A stretch of DNA of 12,481 nt from Bacillaceae bacterium (GCA_030152985.1 JASLIE010000276.1:1-12481), one strand, 5' to 3'; shown: positions 1 to 6,761, counted from the first letter of the stretch. Program-made: numbers and translations. Notes: generated by a model not told the origin, from the sequence alone.

Positions 1-1
1 T

Positions 2-400
2 GAATGGATGACGGATAACGTAACAGTTGTTCGTGAAAATGATCGTCTCTTAAAAACAGATGAAAAAATTCAAGAACTACTTAAGCGTTGGGAAAACATT
101 AACATTACAGACACATCACGCTGGAGCAACCAAGCAGTTATGTTTACACGCCAGTTAAAGAACATGATGCATTTAGCACGTGTAATTACGATTGGTGCTT
201 ATAAACGTGATGAAAGTCGTGGTGCACATTATAAACCAGAGTTTCCAGAACGTGATGATGAGAACTTCTTAAAAACAACAATTGCAACATTTGATAAAGA
301 AAAAGAAGAGCCAATTATTACGTATGAAGATGTTGACGTTTCTTTAATTCCACCAAGAAAACGTGACTATACAACTACAAGTGAAGGGAGTAAGAAATAA
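2..400 (+). CDS. sdhA: Succinate dehydrogenase flavoprotein subunit, C-terminal part (5' truncated)
   Basis: This is the last 132 residues of the FAD-carrying subunit of succinate dehydrogenase (complex II), which oxidises succinate to fumarate on the cytoplasmic face of the membrane. The frame is open from the window edge, so the first in-frame ATG (position 8) is internal and not the true start. The visible part is the C-terminal helical domain of the SdhA/FrdA family: the segment SRWSNQ...LTRQLKNMMHLARV-like and then ESRGAHYKPEFPERDDENFL, whose ESRGAHYK core is a conserved family signature. The C-terminal tail (DVDVSLIPPRKRDY) matches what is known of Bacillus-type SdhA. Its TAA shares one base with the ATG of sdhB, which indicates translational coupling. 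The FAD-binding N-terminus lies outside the window. Confidence 0.95.
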   Translation, partial: EWMTDNVTVVRENDRLLKTDEKIQELLKRWENINITDTSRWSNQAVMFTRQLKNMMHLARVITIGAYKRDESRGAHYKPEFPERDDENFLKTTIATFDKEKEEPIITYEDVDVSLIPPRKRDYTTTSEGSKK

Positions 401-1170
401 TGGCTGACCAAAAGACAGTAACTTTTATAATTACTAGACAAGACAGCCCTGACTCAGCTCCTTACGAAGAGACATTTGAAATTCCTTATCGCCCAAATAT
501 GAACGTTATATCTGGTTTAATGGAAATTCAAAAAAATCCTGTTAACGCTAAGGGTGAAACAACAACACCTGTTAAATGGGATATGAACTGTCTAGAAGAA
601 GTTTGTGGAGCATGTTCAATGGTGATAAACGGTACGGCACGTCAATCGTGTGCTGCTTTAGTTGATCAATTAGAACAGCCAATTCGATTAGAGCCAATGT
701 CAACATTCCCAGTTGTGAGAGATTTAATCATTGACCGTGAGCGTATGTTTGATGCTTTAAAACAAATTAAAGCATGGATTCCAATTGACGGGACGCATGA
801 CTTAGGTCCAGGACCAAGAATGCCTGAGAAAAAACGTCAGTGGGCTTATGAACTTTCAAAATGTATGACATGCGGTGTTTGTTTAGAAGCGTGTCCAAAC
901 GTAAATGATAAATCAGAAAACAACTTTATTGGACCAGCTGCTATTTCACAAGCACGTCTATTTAACTCACATCCAACAGGTGAGATGAATAAGAGTGAAA
1001 GATTAGATGGATTAATGCAGGACAGCGGTATTGCAGCTTGTGGTAACTCACAAAACTGTGTCCAAGTATGTCCAAAAGGAATTCCATTAACAACATCAAT
1101 CGCAGCAATGAATAGAGCTACTGCAGTTCAAGCGTTTAAAAACTTCTTCGGAAGCGACAACGCACATTAA
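400..1170 (+). CDS. sdhB: Succinate dehydrogenase iron-sulfur subunit
   Basis: This is the electron-transfer subunit of succinate dehydrogenase, passing electrons from FAD to the membrane quinone. At 256 residues it is the usual length for Bacillales SdhB. All three clusters are visible. The [2Fe-2S] site has Cys64, Cys69, Cys72 and Cys84 in an N-terminal ferredoxin fold. The [4Fe-4S] site has Cys155, Cys158, Cys161 and Cys165 (CMTCGVCLEACP). The [3Fe-4S] site is formed by Cys214, Cys220 and Cys224 (CGNSQNCVQVCPKGIP). The start ATG overlaps the sdhA stop by one base and has a GGGAG ribosome binding site 9 nt upstream inside sdhA. A terminator follows at once, so sdhB is the last gene of an sdhCAB-type operon. 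No cysteine is missing and the gene looks intact. Confidence 0.97.
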   Translation: MADQKTVTFIITRQDSPDSAPYEETFEIPYRPNMNVISGLMEIQKNPVNAKGETTTPVKWDMNCLEEVCGACSMVINGTARQSCAALVDQLEQPIRLEPMSTFPVVRDLIIDRERMFDALKQIKAWIPIDGTHDLGPGPRMPEKKRQWAYELSKCMTCGVCLEACPNVNDKSENNFIGPAAISQARLFNSHPTGEMNKSERLDGLMQDSGIAACGNSQNCVQVCPKGIPLTTSIAAMNRATAVQAFKNFFGSDNAH

Positions 1171-1171
1171 T

Positions 1172-1198
1172 AAAAAACCACCTTTTTGGTGGTTTTTT
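1172..1198 (+). terminator. Intrinsic terminator of the sdh operon
   Basis: An 11-bp perfect stem (six A-T pairs plus the CCACC/GGTGG core) closes a TTTTT loop and its 3' arm ends in a T-run. It begins directly after the sdhB stop codon, so it ends the sdh transcript and separates it from the catabolic locus downstream. Confidence 0.93.
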
Positions 1199-1215
1199 AT
1201 TTTTACCTATGATTT

Positions 1216-1226
1216 TGTCTTAGACA
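1216..1226. promoter_or_regulatory. Putative upstream activating site for the sigma-54 regulator (unit 1)
   Basis: TGTCT-T-AGACA is a perfect palindrome with 5-bp arms. Its centre lies about 123 bp upstream of the expected start of sigma-54 promoter 1, a normal distance for an enhancer site. A related half-site, CGTCTA, begins at 1237, 21 bp (two helical turns) further on. The same half-site forms the palindrome upstream of sigma-54 promoter 2. That the locus regulator binds here is inferred from the shared motif, its position and the gene context. Confidence 0.55.
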
Positions 1227-1293
1227 TGTGTATAATCGTCTATACAGATAGCTGGATATATTTAGTAAAAACGCTTAATATCATGCAAAAGAA

Positions 1294-1307
1294 TGTAAAC
1301 GCTATCA
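1294..1307 (+). promoter_or_regulatory. Catabolite-responsive element (CcpA cre box)
   Basis: TGTAAACGCTATCA matches the Bacillus cre consensus TGWAANCGNTNWCA at every position. It lies between the proposed enhancer site and the -24 element, ending 9 bp before the sigma-54 core. CcpA bound here could obstruct the DNA loop or polymerase binding, giving glucose repression of unit 1. No comparable box was seen at promoter 2. Confidence 0.75.
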
Positions 1308-1316
1308 TTTAAGAAC

Positions 1317-1334
1317 TTGGCATGAAAATTGCAT
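1317..1334 (+). promoter_or_regulatory. Sigma-54 (-24/-12) promoter of unit 1
   Basis: TTGGCATGAAAATTGCAT carries the -24 GG (1319-1320) and -12 GC (1331-1332) exactly 10 bp apart, the invariant sigma-54 spacing. It differs from the TTGGCAC-N5-TTGC consensus at one core position (T for C). Transcription should begin near 1344, leaving a leader of about 25 nt before the first gene. Use depends on an enhancer-binding ATPase, and one is encoded two genes downstream. Confidence 0.88.
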
Positions 1335-1368
1335 AATATATAAGTAAGTTAAAAAAGGAGGAATAAAA

Positions 1369-2148
1369 ATGAATCAGTATATTCATGTAAAAAAAGAAAA
1401 GCAACTTGCACTAATTGAAGTTGATCATGCACCCGCAAATGCTTTATCAAGTCAGGTAATTAAAGAGTTAAGAGAAGTCGTAGAATATTTAGATAAGGAT
1501 TCCGAAATACATGCGGTGATAATTTCAGGTGCTGGAAAATTTTTTATCGCAGGAGCAGATATTAAAGAATTTATTCCAGCATTAGGAAGTAAAGAAAAAG
1601 CGATTGAATTAGCAGAGCAAGGCCAACTCCTTTGTGATGAGATTGAAGGAATGAAAAAACCGGTTATTGCTGCAATAAACGGTGCTTGCTTAGGTGGTGG
1701 TTTAGAAGTAGCCTTAGCTTGCCATATCAGACTCGCTAGTCAAGAGGCTATCTTAGGCTTACCAGAACTAAATCTAGGTTTAATTCCAGCATTTGGTGGC
1801 ACACAACGTTTAACGGATTTATTAGGAGAGTCACTTGCCTTTGAACTTATCTTAACAAGTAAACAGTTATCAGCCAAAGAGGCTAAAAACTTAAAATTAG
1901 TTAGAGAGGTCTATGAAAGAGAAGATCTCTTGCAGCAAGCAAAGCAGCTAGCAAGGAGCTTAACAGAAAAGAATAGCTATCAAGCAATAAAGCGTGCGAC
2001 ACAAGCAATTGTATCAAGTAAAAACCCCAAGCTTGATGGTTATGAGATAGAACGCGAATTATTTTCTGAATTATTTGAATCAAAAGACGCAAGCGAAGGA
2101 ATTCACGCATTTATTGAAAAAAGAAAAGCAGAATTTAAACATGAATAG
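1369..2148 (+). CDS. Enoyl-CoA hydratase (likely methacrylyl-CoA hydratase)
   Basis: A 259-residue crotonase-superfamily protein of the standard length for a single-domain enoyl-CoA hydratase. The oxyanion-hole segments are present (AGADIKEF, 61-68, and NGACLGGGLE, 104-113). So are both catalytic glutamates of true hydratases, Glu113 (GGGLEVAL) and Glu133 (LPELNLGLIP), followed by FGGTQRL. It should therefore add water across a 2-enoyl-CoA double bond. In this operon the likely substrate is methacrylyl-CoA from valine or isobutyrate, giving 3-hydroxyisobutyryl-CoA; this is inferred from neighbours, since the fold alone does not separate it from a crotonyl-CoA hydratase. AAGGAGG precedes the ATG, and it is the first gene after sigma-54 promoter 1. 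The hydrolase follows after 11 nt. Confidence 0.88.
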   Translation: MNQYIHVKKEKQLALIEVDHAPANALSSQVIKELREVVEYLDKDSEIHAVIISGAGKFFIAGADIKEFIPALGSKEKAIELAEQGQLLCDEIEGMKKPVIAAINGACLGGGLEVALACHIRLASQEAILGLPELNLGLIPAFGGTQRLTDLLGESLAFELILTSKQLSAKEAKNLKLVREVYEREDLLQQAKQLARSLTEKNSYQAIKRATQAIVSSKNPKLDGYEIERELFSELFESKDASEGIHAFIEKRKAEFKHE

Positions 2149-2159
2149 GAGTGGTTAAA

Positions 2160-3191
2160 ATGAGTATTGTGATTAAAGAACATGAAAATGGTTTAGCTGA
2201 ATTAATTTTAAATCGTCCAGAGGTTTTAAACTCACTTAATACAGACATGGTAGAGAAGTTAAAAGAAGCCTTATCTGCTTGGGAGAATGATCCAAAAATT
2301 AAAGTTGTTTTAATGCATAGTGATGGAAATCGTGCTTTTTGTGCAGGTGGAGATATAAAAATGTTATACGAGGCCCGTATGTCGGAGGATAACAAAGAAA
2401 TTGCACGTGACTTTTTTGAAAAAGAGTATGAACTTGATTTATTAATAGCTGAATATAACAAACCAATTGTTGCTTTAATGCACGGAATAATTATGGGAGG
2501 CGGGGTTGGACTTGCTCAGGGCGCATCTCACCGTATAGTAACAGAAAAAACAAAGTGGGCTATGCCTGAAATGAATATTGGTTTTTTTCCCGATGTCGGA
2601 GCAGCTTATTTTTTAAATAAGGCACCTTCGGAAATTGGTAAATACTTAGCTTTAAGTTCAGAAACAATTAGTGGGAAAGATGCGATTTATATAGGTGCAG
2701 CTGATTATTATCTTGAAAGTAGCCAGATTGAAGATTTATTTGAACAATTAAAACAAGTGAATTTACATTTAGATACTGAATATAAATTAGGTGAACTTAT
2801 TAATTTATTTAATGTAAATAAAATAAAAAGTGAAATTGAAAATAAACACGAATTTATTGATCATCACTTTAAGTATGAGCGAATCGAGGAAATCCTTGTT
2901 TCGCTTGAGTCAAGTTCTGATAGACTCGCTCATGAAACAAAGAAAGTCTTACTGAGTAAGTCACCTATCTCACTTAAGGTGACACTTGAACAGCTAATGA
3001 GAGGAAAAGGACGTTCACTTAAAGAGTGTCTAGAGACTGATAAAGTGATAGCAAATCACTTTTTATATCATGCTGACTTTTATGAAGGCATTCGTTCTGT
3101 TTTAATAGATAAAGATTTAAACCCAAACTACGCGTATTCAACACTTGAGTCAGTAACAAAAGATAAAGTGGATTCGTTTTTTATAAACTAA
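2160..3191 (+). CDS. 3-hydroxyisobutyryl-CoA hydrolase, copy 1
   Basis: A crotonase-superfamily thioesterase of 343 residues, matching the ~340-380-residue HIBCH family rather than ~260-residue hydratases. It hydrolyses 3-hydroxyisobutyryl-CoA to 3-hydroxyisobutyrate and CoA, which in valine breakdown removes the route back to toxic methacrylyl-CoA. Visible signatures are AFCAGGDIK (59-67), the oxyanion segment MGGGVGLAQG (112-121) and the hallmark MPEMNIGFFPDVGAAYFLN with Glu137 and Asp145, the family's catalytic acids. The C-terminal HIBCH extension ends DFYEGIRSVLIDKD...PNYAY. I chose ATG 2160 over the in-frame GTG at 2151 because AGGAG (2147-2151) then sits 8 nt upstream. It is co-transcribed with the hydratase before it and the regulator after it. 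A paralogue lies at 11308-12351. Confidence 0.93.
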   Translation: MSIVIKEHENGLAELILNRPEVLNSLNTDMVEKLKEALSAWENDPKIKVVLMHSDGNRAFCAGGDIKMLYEARMSEDNKEIARDFFEKEYELDLLIAEYNKPIVALMHGIIMGGGVGLAQGASHRIVTEKTKWAMPEMNIGFFPDVGAAYFLNKAPSEIGKYLALSSETISGKDAIYIGAADYYLESSQIEDLFEQLKQVNLHLDTEYKLGELINLFNVNKIKSEIENKHEFIDHHFKYERIEEILVSLESSSDRLAHETKKVLLSKSPISLKVTLEQLMRGKGRSLKECLETDKVIANHFLYHADFYEGIRSVLIDKDLNPNYAYSTLESVTKDKVDSFFIN

Positions 3192-3209
3192 AGAAAGGAT
3201 CTGATTTCT

Positions 3210-4970
3210 TTGAAGAGAGAAAAGGCGCAAGTAAAGAATTGGATGAAAGAAATCGATGTCATGCTTGCAGAAGATACATTAGTTCGTGATGCGATTCATT
3301 TATTTATGCAAGTTGATTTACATGAATTTCCTGTTGTAAGTGCAGGTAAACTAATTGGTGTTTTTCAAGTGAAAAATTATTTACATGCCTTACAAGGTAA
3401 AAGATTAAATCAAAGCGATAAAGTAATCGAATGGATGACACAGGTCTACACGACTGTTAACTTAGATGAGCGAATGGAATATATTGAGTCAACTCCTACT
3501 TATGTGTTAAATAATCAGTTAGAACTTGTAGGTGTTATTGATCAAGCGAGTCGTTTAGAATATTATCGTTCCTTTAGTCAAAAGAAAGATGAACTTGAAG
3601 AAATCATTAAATGGTATGACTTATCTTTTGATACGGCTTATGAAGGCTTAGCAGTTGTAGATAATCAAGGAATTATCCGTGTGTTCAATGACGCTTATAG
3701 TCGGTATGTAGGAATTAGTAAAGAAGAAGCAATTGGGAAAAAAGCAATAAATGTCATCGAAAATACGCGACTCCCCGTAGTCTTAAAAACAGGAGTTCCA
3801 GAAAGAAGTCAAGCGCACAGTCTATCCGGTCATAACTTAATCGTTCATCGACTGCCGATTTGGCATAATAATGAGGTTGTTGGTGCAGTCGGTATGCTAG
3901 TTTATGAAGGAGTCTCTGAAATTTATGATGTGATTCAGCGGATGGAACAATTAGAAACGAAAAATACACCTGAGAGACCAGCGATTAACTTTAATAACAA
4001 AGAAAGAAAAAAGGTTCGTTTTGAAGATATTTTAGGTGAGAGTGAATGCATGACACGGACTAAAAATATAGCAATCAAAGCGAGTAAAACAAAAGCAACA
4101 GTCTTATTGACTGGTGAAAGCGGCGTAGGAAAGGAGCAATTTGCAAAAGCGATTCATGATATGGGCCTTACCTCTGAAAATAACTTTGTCAGCGTCAATT
4201 GTGCAGCAATTCCTGACAATTTAATTGAGTCCGAACTCTTTGGTTATGAAGATGGTTCTTTTACAGGAGCTCGTCGTGGTGGACATATTGGAAAGTTTGA
4301 ACAAGCAAATAGAGGAACACTTTTTTTAGATGAAATTGGAGAGATGCCCTTAAATATTCAAGTTAAAATCTTGCGTGCTTTACAAGAACGTGAAATTCAA
4401 AGAATAGGTGGTAGAAAAACAATACCTTTAGATATCCGGATTATTGCTGCTACAAATAAAGATTTGAAGGAAGCTGTTAAAAAAGGTGTTTTTCGCGAAG
4501 ACTTATTTTACCGACTTAATGTGATTCCAATTGAAATCCCACCACTCAAAAAGCGCATCACAGATATCCCCTTAATTGTCGCTTATAAAATGAAAGAACT
4601 TGCTGAAAAGTATAAGCAAGAAGAAAAAACAATTGATGAAAAAATCATTCGTTTGTTTTACACCTATGATTGGCCTGGAAATGTCAGGGAACTAATGAAT
4701 GTCCTAGAGCGTTTATTTGTATTAACTGAAAGTCAACATATTAAAGCAGACGAATATAGCTATTATCTATTAGAAGAAAGTGGTTCAAATTTTGAGATTC
4801 AAAACAGTAGTTCATACAAAGCAATTGAAGCTGAACTTATCGAACAAGAAAAGCATGAAATTATTATTGCACTAGAAAAAGCCGATGGGAATAAATCATT
4901 GGCAGCTAAAAACTTAAATATTTCGCGTGCGACACTTTATAATAAATTGAACCGCTATCAAATCCAGTAA
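3210..4970 (+). CDS. Sigma-54-dependent activator with CBS-CBS-PAS-AAA+-Fis HTH domains
   Basis: A 586-residue bacterial enhancer-binding protein. In order it shows: two CBS motifs (about 8-60 and 67-115), a domain pair known in other proteins to bind adenine nucleotides; a PAS domain (about 132-240); a sigma-54 AAA+ domain (about 270-500); and a Fis-type helix-turn-helix (about 547-584, NKSLAAKNLNISRATLYNKL). The AAA+ domain has Walker A GESGVGKE (302-309), the sigma-54 contact loop as GSFTGA (349-354, Ser in place of the usual Ala), Walker B LFLDEIGE (371-378), an arginine-finger region REDLFYRLN (429-437) and WPGNVREL (488-495). There is no phosphorylation receiver domain. The TTG start has AAAGGA about 10 nt upstream, and the next ATG (3243) would cut into the first CBS motif. 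It follows the hydrolase by 18 nt and separates two sigma-54 units, so it probably activates both. The ligand is unknown. Confidence 0.93.
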   Translation: MKREKAQVKNWMKEIDVMLAEDTLVRDAIHLFMQVDLHEFPVVSAGKLIGVFQVKNYLHALQGKRLNQSDKVIEWMTQVYTTVNLDERMEYIESTPTYVLNNQLELVGVIDQASRLEYYRSFSQKKDELEEIIKWYDLSFDTAYEGLAVVDNQGIIRVFNDAYSRYVGISKEEAIGKKAINVIENTRLPVVLKTGVPERSQAHSLSGHNLIVHRLPIWHNNEVVGAVGMLVYEGVSEIYDVIQRMEQLETKNTPERPAINFNNKERKKVRFEDILGESECMTRTKNIAIKASKTKATVLLTGESGVGKEQFAKAIHDMGLTSENNFVSVNCAAIPDNLIESELFGYEDGSFTGARRGGHIGKFEQANRGTLFLDEIGEMPLNIQVKILRALQEREIQRIGGRKTIPLDIRIIAATNKDLKEAVKKGVFREDLFYRLNVIPIEIPPLKKRITDIPLIVAYKMKELAEKYKQEEKTIDEKIIRLFYTYDWPGNVRELMNVLERLFVLTESQHIKADEYSYYLLEESGSNFEIQNSSSYKAIEAELIEQEKHEIIIALEKADGNKSLAAKNLNISRATLYNKLNRYQIQ

Positions 4971-4988
4971 GTGTCTAAACACTTTTTT
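4969..4988 (+). terminator. Probable weak terminator after the regulator gene
   Basis: A 6-bp stem AAGTGT/ACACTT around a CTAA loop runs into six T residues, starting inside the regulator's stop codon. The stem is short, so termination may be partial. The same bases contain a TGTCTA half-site of the proposed enhancer motif, so the stretch may have two uses. Confidence 0.55.
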
Positions 4989-4995
4989 AAGAAGC

Positions 4996-5010
4996 TGTCT
5001 AGGCTAGACA
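4996..5010. promoter_or_regulatory. Putative upstream activating site for the sigma-54 regulator (unit 2)
   Basis: TGTCTAGGCTAGACA is a perfect palindrome with 7-bp arms, too unpaired with a T-run to be a terminator. Its centre is about 85 bp upstream of the expected start at sigma-54 promoter 2. It shares the TGTCT/AGACA arms with the palindrome at 1216-1226, and another TGTCTA lies 24 bp upstream at 4972. A two-fold symmetric site is what a dimeric Fis-type helix-turn-helix would recognise. Binding is inferred. Confidence 0.65.
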
Positions 5011-5060
5011 CTATTTGCTGAAAAATGATTTAAAAGTCCTGGTTTTATAGTAAAAAATAG

Positions 5061-5078
5061 TTGGCACGATACTTGCAT
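5061..5078 (+). promoter_or_regulatory. Sigma-54 (-24/-12) promoter of unit 2
   Basis: TTGGCACGATACTTGCAT is an essentially consensus -24/-12 promoter, with GG at 5063-5064 and GC at 5075-5076, 10 bp apart. Transcription should start near 5088, giving a leader of about 24 nt before the ATG at 5112. It continues TTGCATAATATAAG, very like promoter 1. An in-frame TTG at 5061 would extend the downstream gene through this promoter, which argues against that longer start. Confidence 0.95.
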
Positions 5079-5111
5079 AATATAAGGGTGAAGGATGAAA
5101 GGAGTTTTAAT

Positions 5112-6761
5112 ATGACGATGAGAGCGCATTTATTTCCAACTTTAGAAAAGGAAAGATCAACTTGGAGTCCGGAAGATTTTTCAGAAGAAGAAAGATTAAT
5201 TAAACAAACTGTCAGTCAATTTGTAGAACATAAAGTTATCCCTAATTTAGAAAAACTTGAAGCCTATGATTATGATGTAAGCCGATTCCTCTTTAAAGAA
5301 GCAGGTCAACTTGGCTTACTCGGTGCAGAAGTTCCAATGGCTTATGGCGGTATGGAAATGGGAAAAAAAGTTTCAGGAATCATTGCAGAAGGTTTAGGTT
5401 TTGCGAGTAGTTTCGGTGTTTCTTTTAATATTCATACTGGAGTAGGTATATTGCCTTATGTCTATTTTGGGAGTGAAAAACAAAAGAATAAATATATTCC
5501 TAAACTTGTGAGTGGTGAGTGGATTGGTGCTTATGCGCTGACAGAACCTAACGCAGGATCAGACGCCTTAGCAGCAAGAGCATCAGCTAAGGAAAATAAA
5601 GATGGAAGTTATACTTTGAATGGTGAAAAGCAATGGATCACCAATGGGCATTTAGCAAGTGTCTATGTTGTTTTTGCTAAAACAGAAGAAGGCATGACCT
5701 GTTTTATTGTTGAACGTGATTATCCAGGTGTTTCAGTTGGAGTAGAGGAACAAAAGATGGGGATTCGTGGTTCGTCTACGGCAACCTTAATTTTAGAAGA
5801 TGTAAATGTATTAGAGGAAAATATATTAGGAGAAAAAGGTAAAGGCCATTATATCGCACTTAATATTTTGAATCTTGCCCGTCTTAAACTAGCATTTTCA
5901 AACCTTGGTTCAGCAAAACAAGCATTTGATACTGGTCTAGCCTATGCAAAGGAAAGAGAGCAATTTAAAAAATCCCTCGTCGAATTTCCTTTAATTCAAG
6001 AGAAATTAGCAAACATGGCCATGGCAATTTATAAGGCTGAAACAAGCAGCTACTTTACTGCAAGTCAAGTTGATCAGCAAGCAATCGATGAAAAAAATAT
6101 TTTAAATATTTTACCCGACTATGCAGCAGACTGTGCACTTAATAAGGTAGAGGCATCTGAATGCTTAGATTATGTCGTAGATGAGGCCCTTCAAATTCAC
6201 GGTGGTTATGGTTATATGGAGGAGTATCCAATTGAACGCATGTATCGTGATGCAAGAATTAACCGTATTTTTGAAGGAACGAATGAAATAAATCGGTTGA
6301 CGGTGACACGGAGTTTTTTAAAGCTAATTCAAAAAAATCGTGAAATAATTTCAAGTGATTTATCCTTTGAAAATAAAGCTTATCTGCAGACTAAACAGAT
6401 TTTAAATCTTGTTTTAAAAGCCTTATCAAGTGAAGAAAAAGTTAAATTAACTCAGATAGAAGATGAGCAAGAATTAATGAGACTTATAGCAGATTTGATT
6501 AAAGAAATCTATTTATTTCAAGCGGTTTTAGTTCGAGCAGAAGAAAGTAATAAGGAAATCATTAAAGAATTGACAGATGTAATCAGTGAAGAGAGTTTAA
6601 TAAAAATTCAAAGTCTTGCTGAATCCATTTGTTTAAGATTAGTCCATGAAGCGACGCCTTATTTAAATGAGATTAATCAAACAAGAATTAAAACGGACTT
6701 AATTGAAAATAAGCGAAGAATAGCAGATCACTTTATAAACAAAGCTACTTATCATATTTAA
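5112..6761 (+). CDS. Acyl-CoA dehydrogenase (VLCAD/YusJ-like architecture), likely for isobutyryl-CoA
   Basis: An FAD-dependent acyl-CoA dehydrogenase that forms the 2,3-double bond of an acyl-CoA and passes electrons to electron-transfer flavoprotein (not encoded here). The catalytic core spans about 20-405. It shows the flavin-contact segment LTEPNAGSDA (143-152), QWITNG (174-179), IHGGYGYMEEYPIERMYRDARI (around 362-383) and the catalytic Glu388 in FEGTNEINRL. A further helical C-terminal region of roughly 140 residues makes the protein 549 residues, longer than the ~380 of ordinary short-chain dehydrogenases and closer to VLCAD or Bacillus YusJ/FadE. I chose ATG 5112 because AAAGGAG lies 7 nt upstream and longer starts run into the sigma-54 promoter. 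Leading the MmsB-MmsA operon suggests isobutyryl-CoA as substrate, but the architecture leaves straight-chain acyl-CoA open. Confidence 0.9.
   Translation: MTMRAHLFPTLEKERSTWSPEDFSEEERLIKQTVSQFVEHKVIPNLEKLEAYDYDVSRFLFKEAGQLGLLGAEVPMAYGGMEMGKKVSGIIAEGLGFASSFGVSFNIHTGVGILPYVYFGSEKQKNKYIPKLVSGEWIGAYALTEPNAGSDALAARASAKENKDGSYTLNGEKQWITNGHLASVYVVFAKTEEGMTCFIVERDYPGVSVGVEEQKMGIRGSSTATLILEDVNVLEENILGEKGKGHYIALNILNLARLKLAFSNLGSAKQAFDTGLAYAKEREQFKKSLVEFPLIQEKLANMAMAIYKAETSSYFTASQVDQQAIDEKNILNILPDYAADCALNKVEASECLDYVVDEALQIHGGYGYMEEYPIERMYRDARINRIFEGTNEINRLTVTRSFLKLIQKNREIISSDLSFENKAYLQTKQILNLVLKALSSEEKVKLTQIEDEQELMRLIADLIKEIYLFQAVLVRAEESNKEIIKELTDVISEESLIKIQSLAESICLRLVHEATPYLNEINQTRIKTDLIENKRRIADHFINKATYHI

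Noticed and set aside
1231..1236. TATAAT as a sigma-A promoter of unit 1
   Set aside because: No acceptable -35 box at 16-18 bp, and the TG upstream is one base off for an extended -10. Kept only as a possible source of basal expression in a finding.
1901..2461. Minus-strand open frames opposite the hydratase and hydrolase 1 genes
   Set aside because: Antisense shadows of well-supported genes, with low-complexity Leu/Ser-rich translations and no ribosome binding site.
3754..3969. Minus-strand open frame opposite the regulator gene
   Set aside because: It overlaps the conserved PAS region on the other strand and has no recognisable motif.
5061..5111. Longer start (TTG 5061) for the acyl-CoA dehydrogenase
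   Set aside because: The extension reads through a near-perfect sigma-54 promoter and the ribosome binding site, and the added residues do not resemble the family.
5095..5115. A six-codon leader frame MKGVLI whose TGA overlaps the ATG of the acyl-CoA dehydrogenase gene and which encodes Val-Leu-Ile
   Set aside because: The expected sigma-54 start near 5088 leaves only about 7 nt before its ATG, with no room for a ribosome binding site, and its codons are the ribosome binding site of the real gene. The Val-Leu-Ile run is most likely chance.
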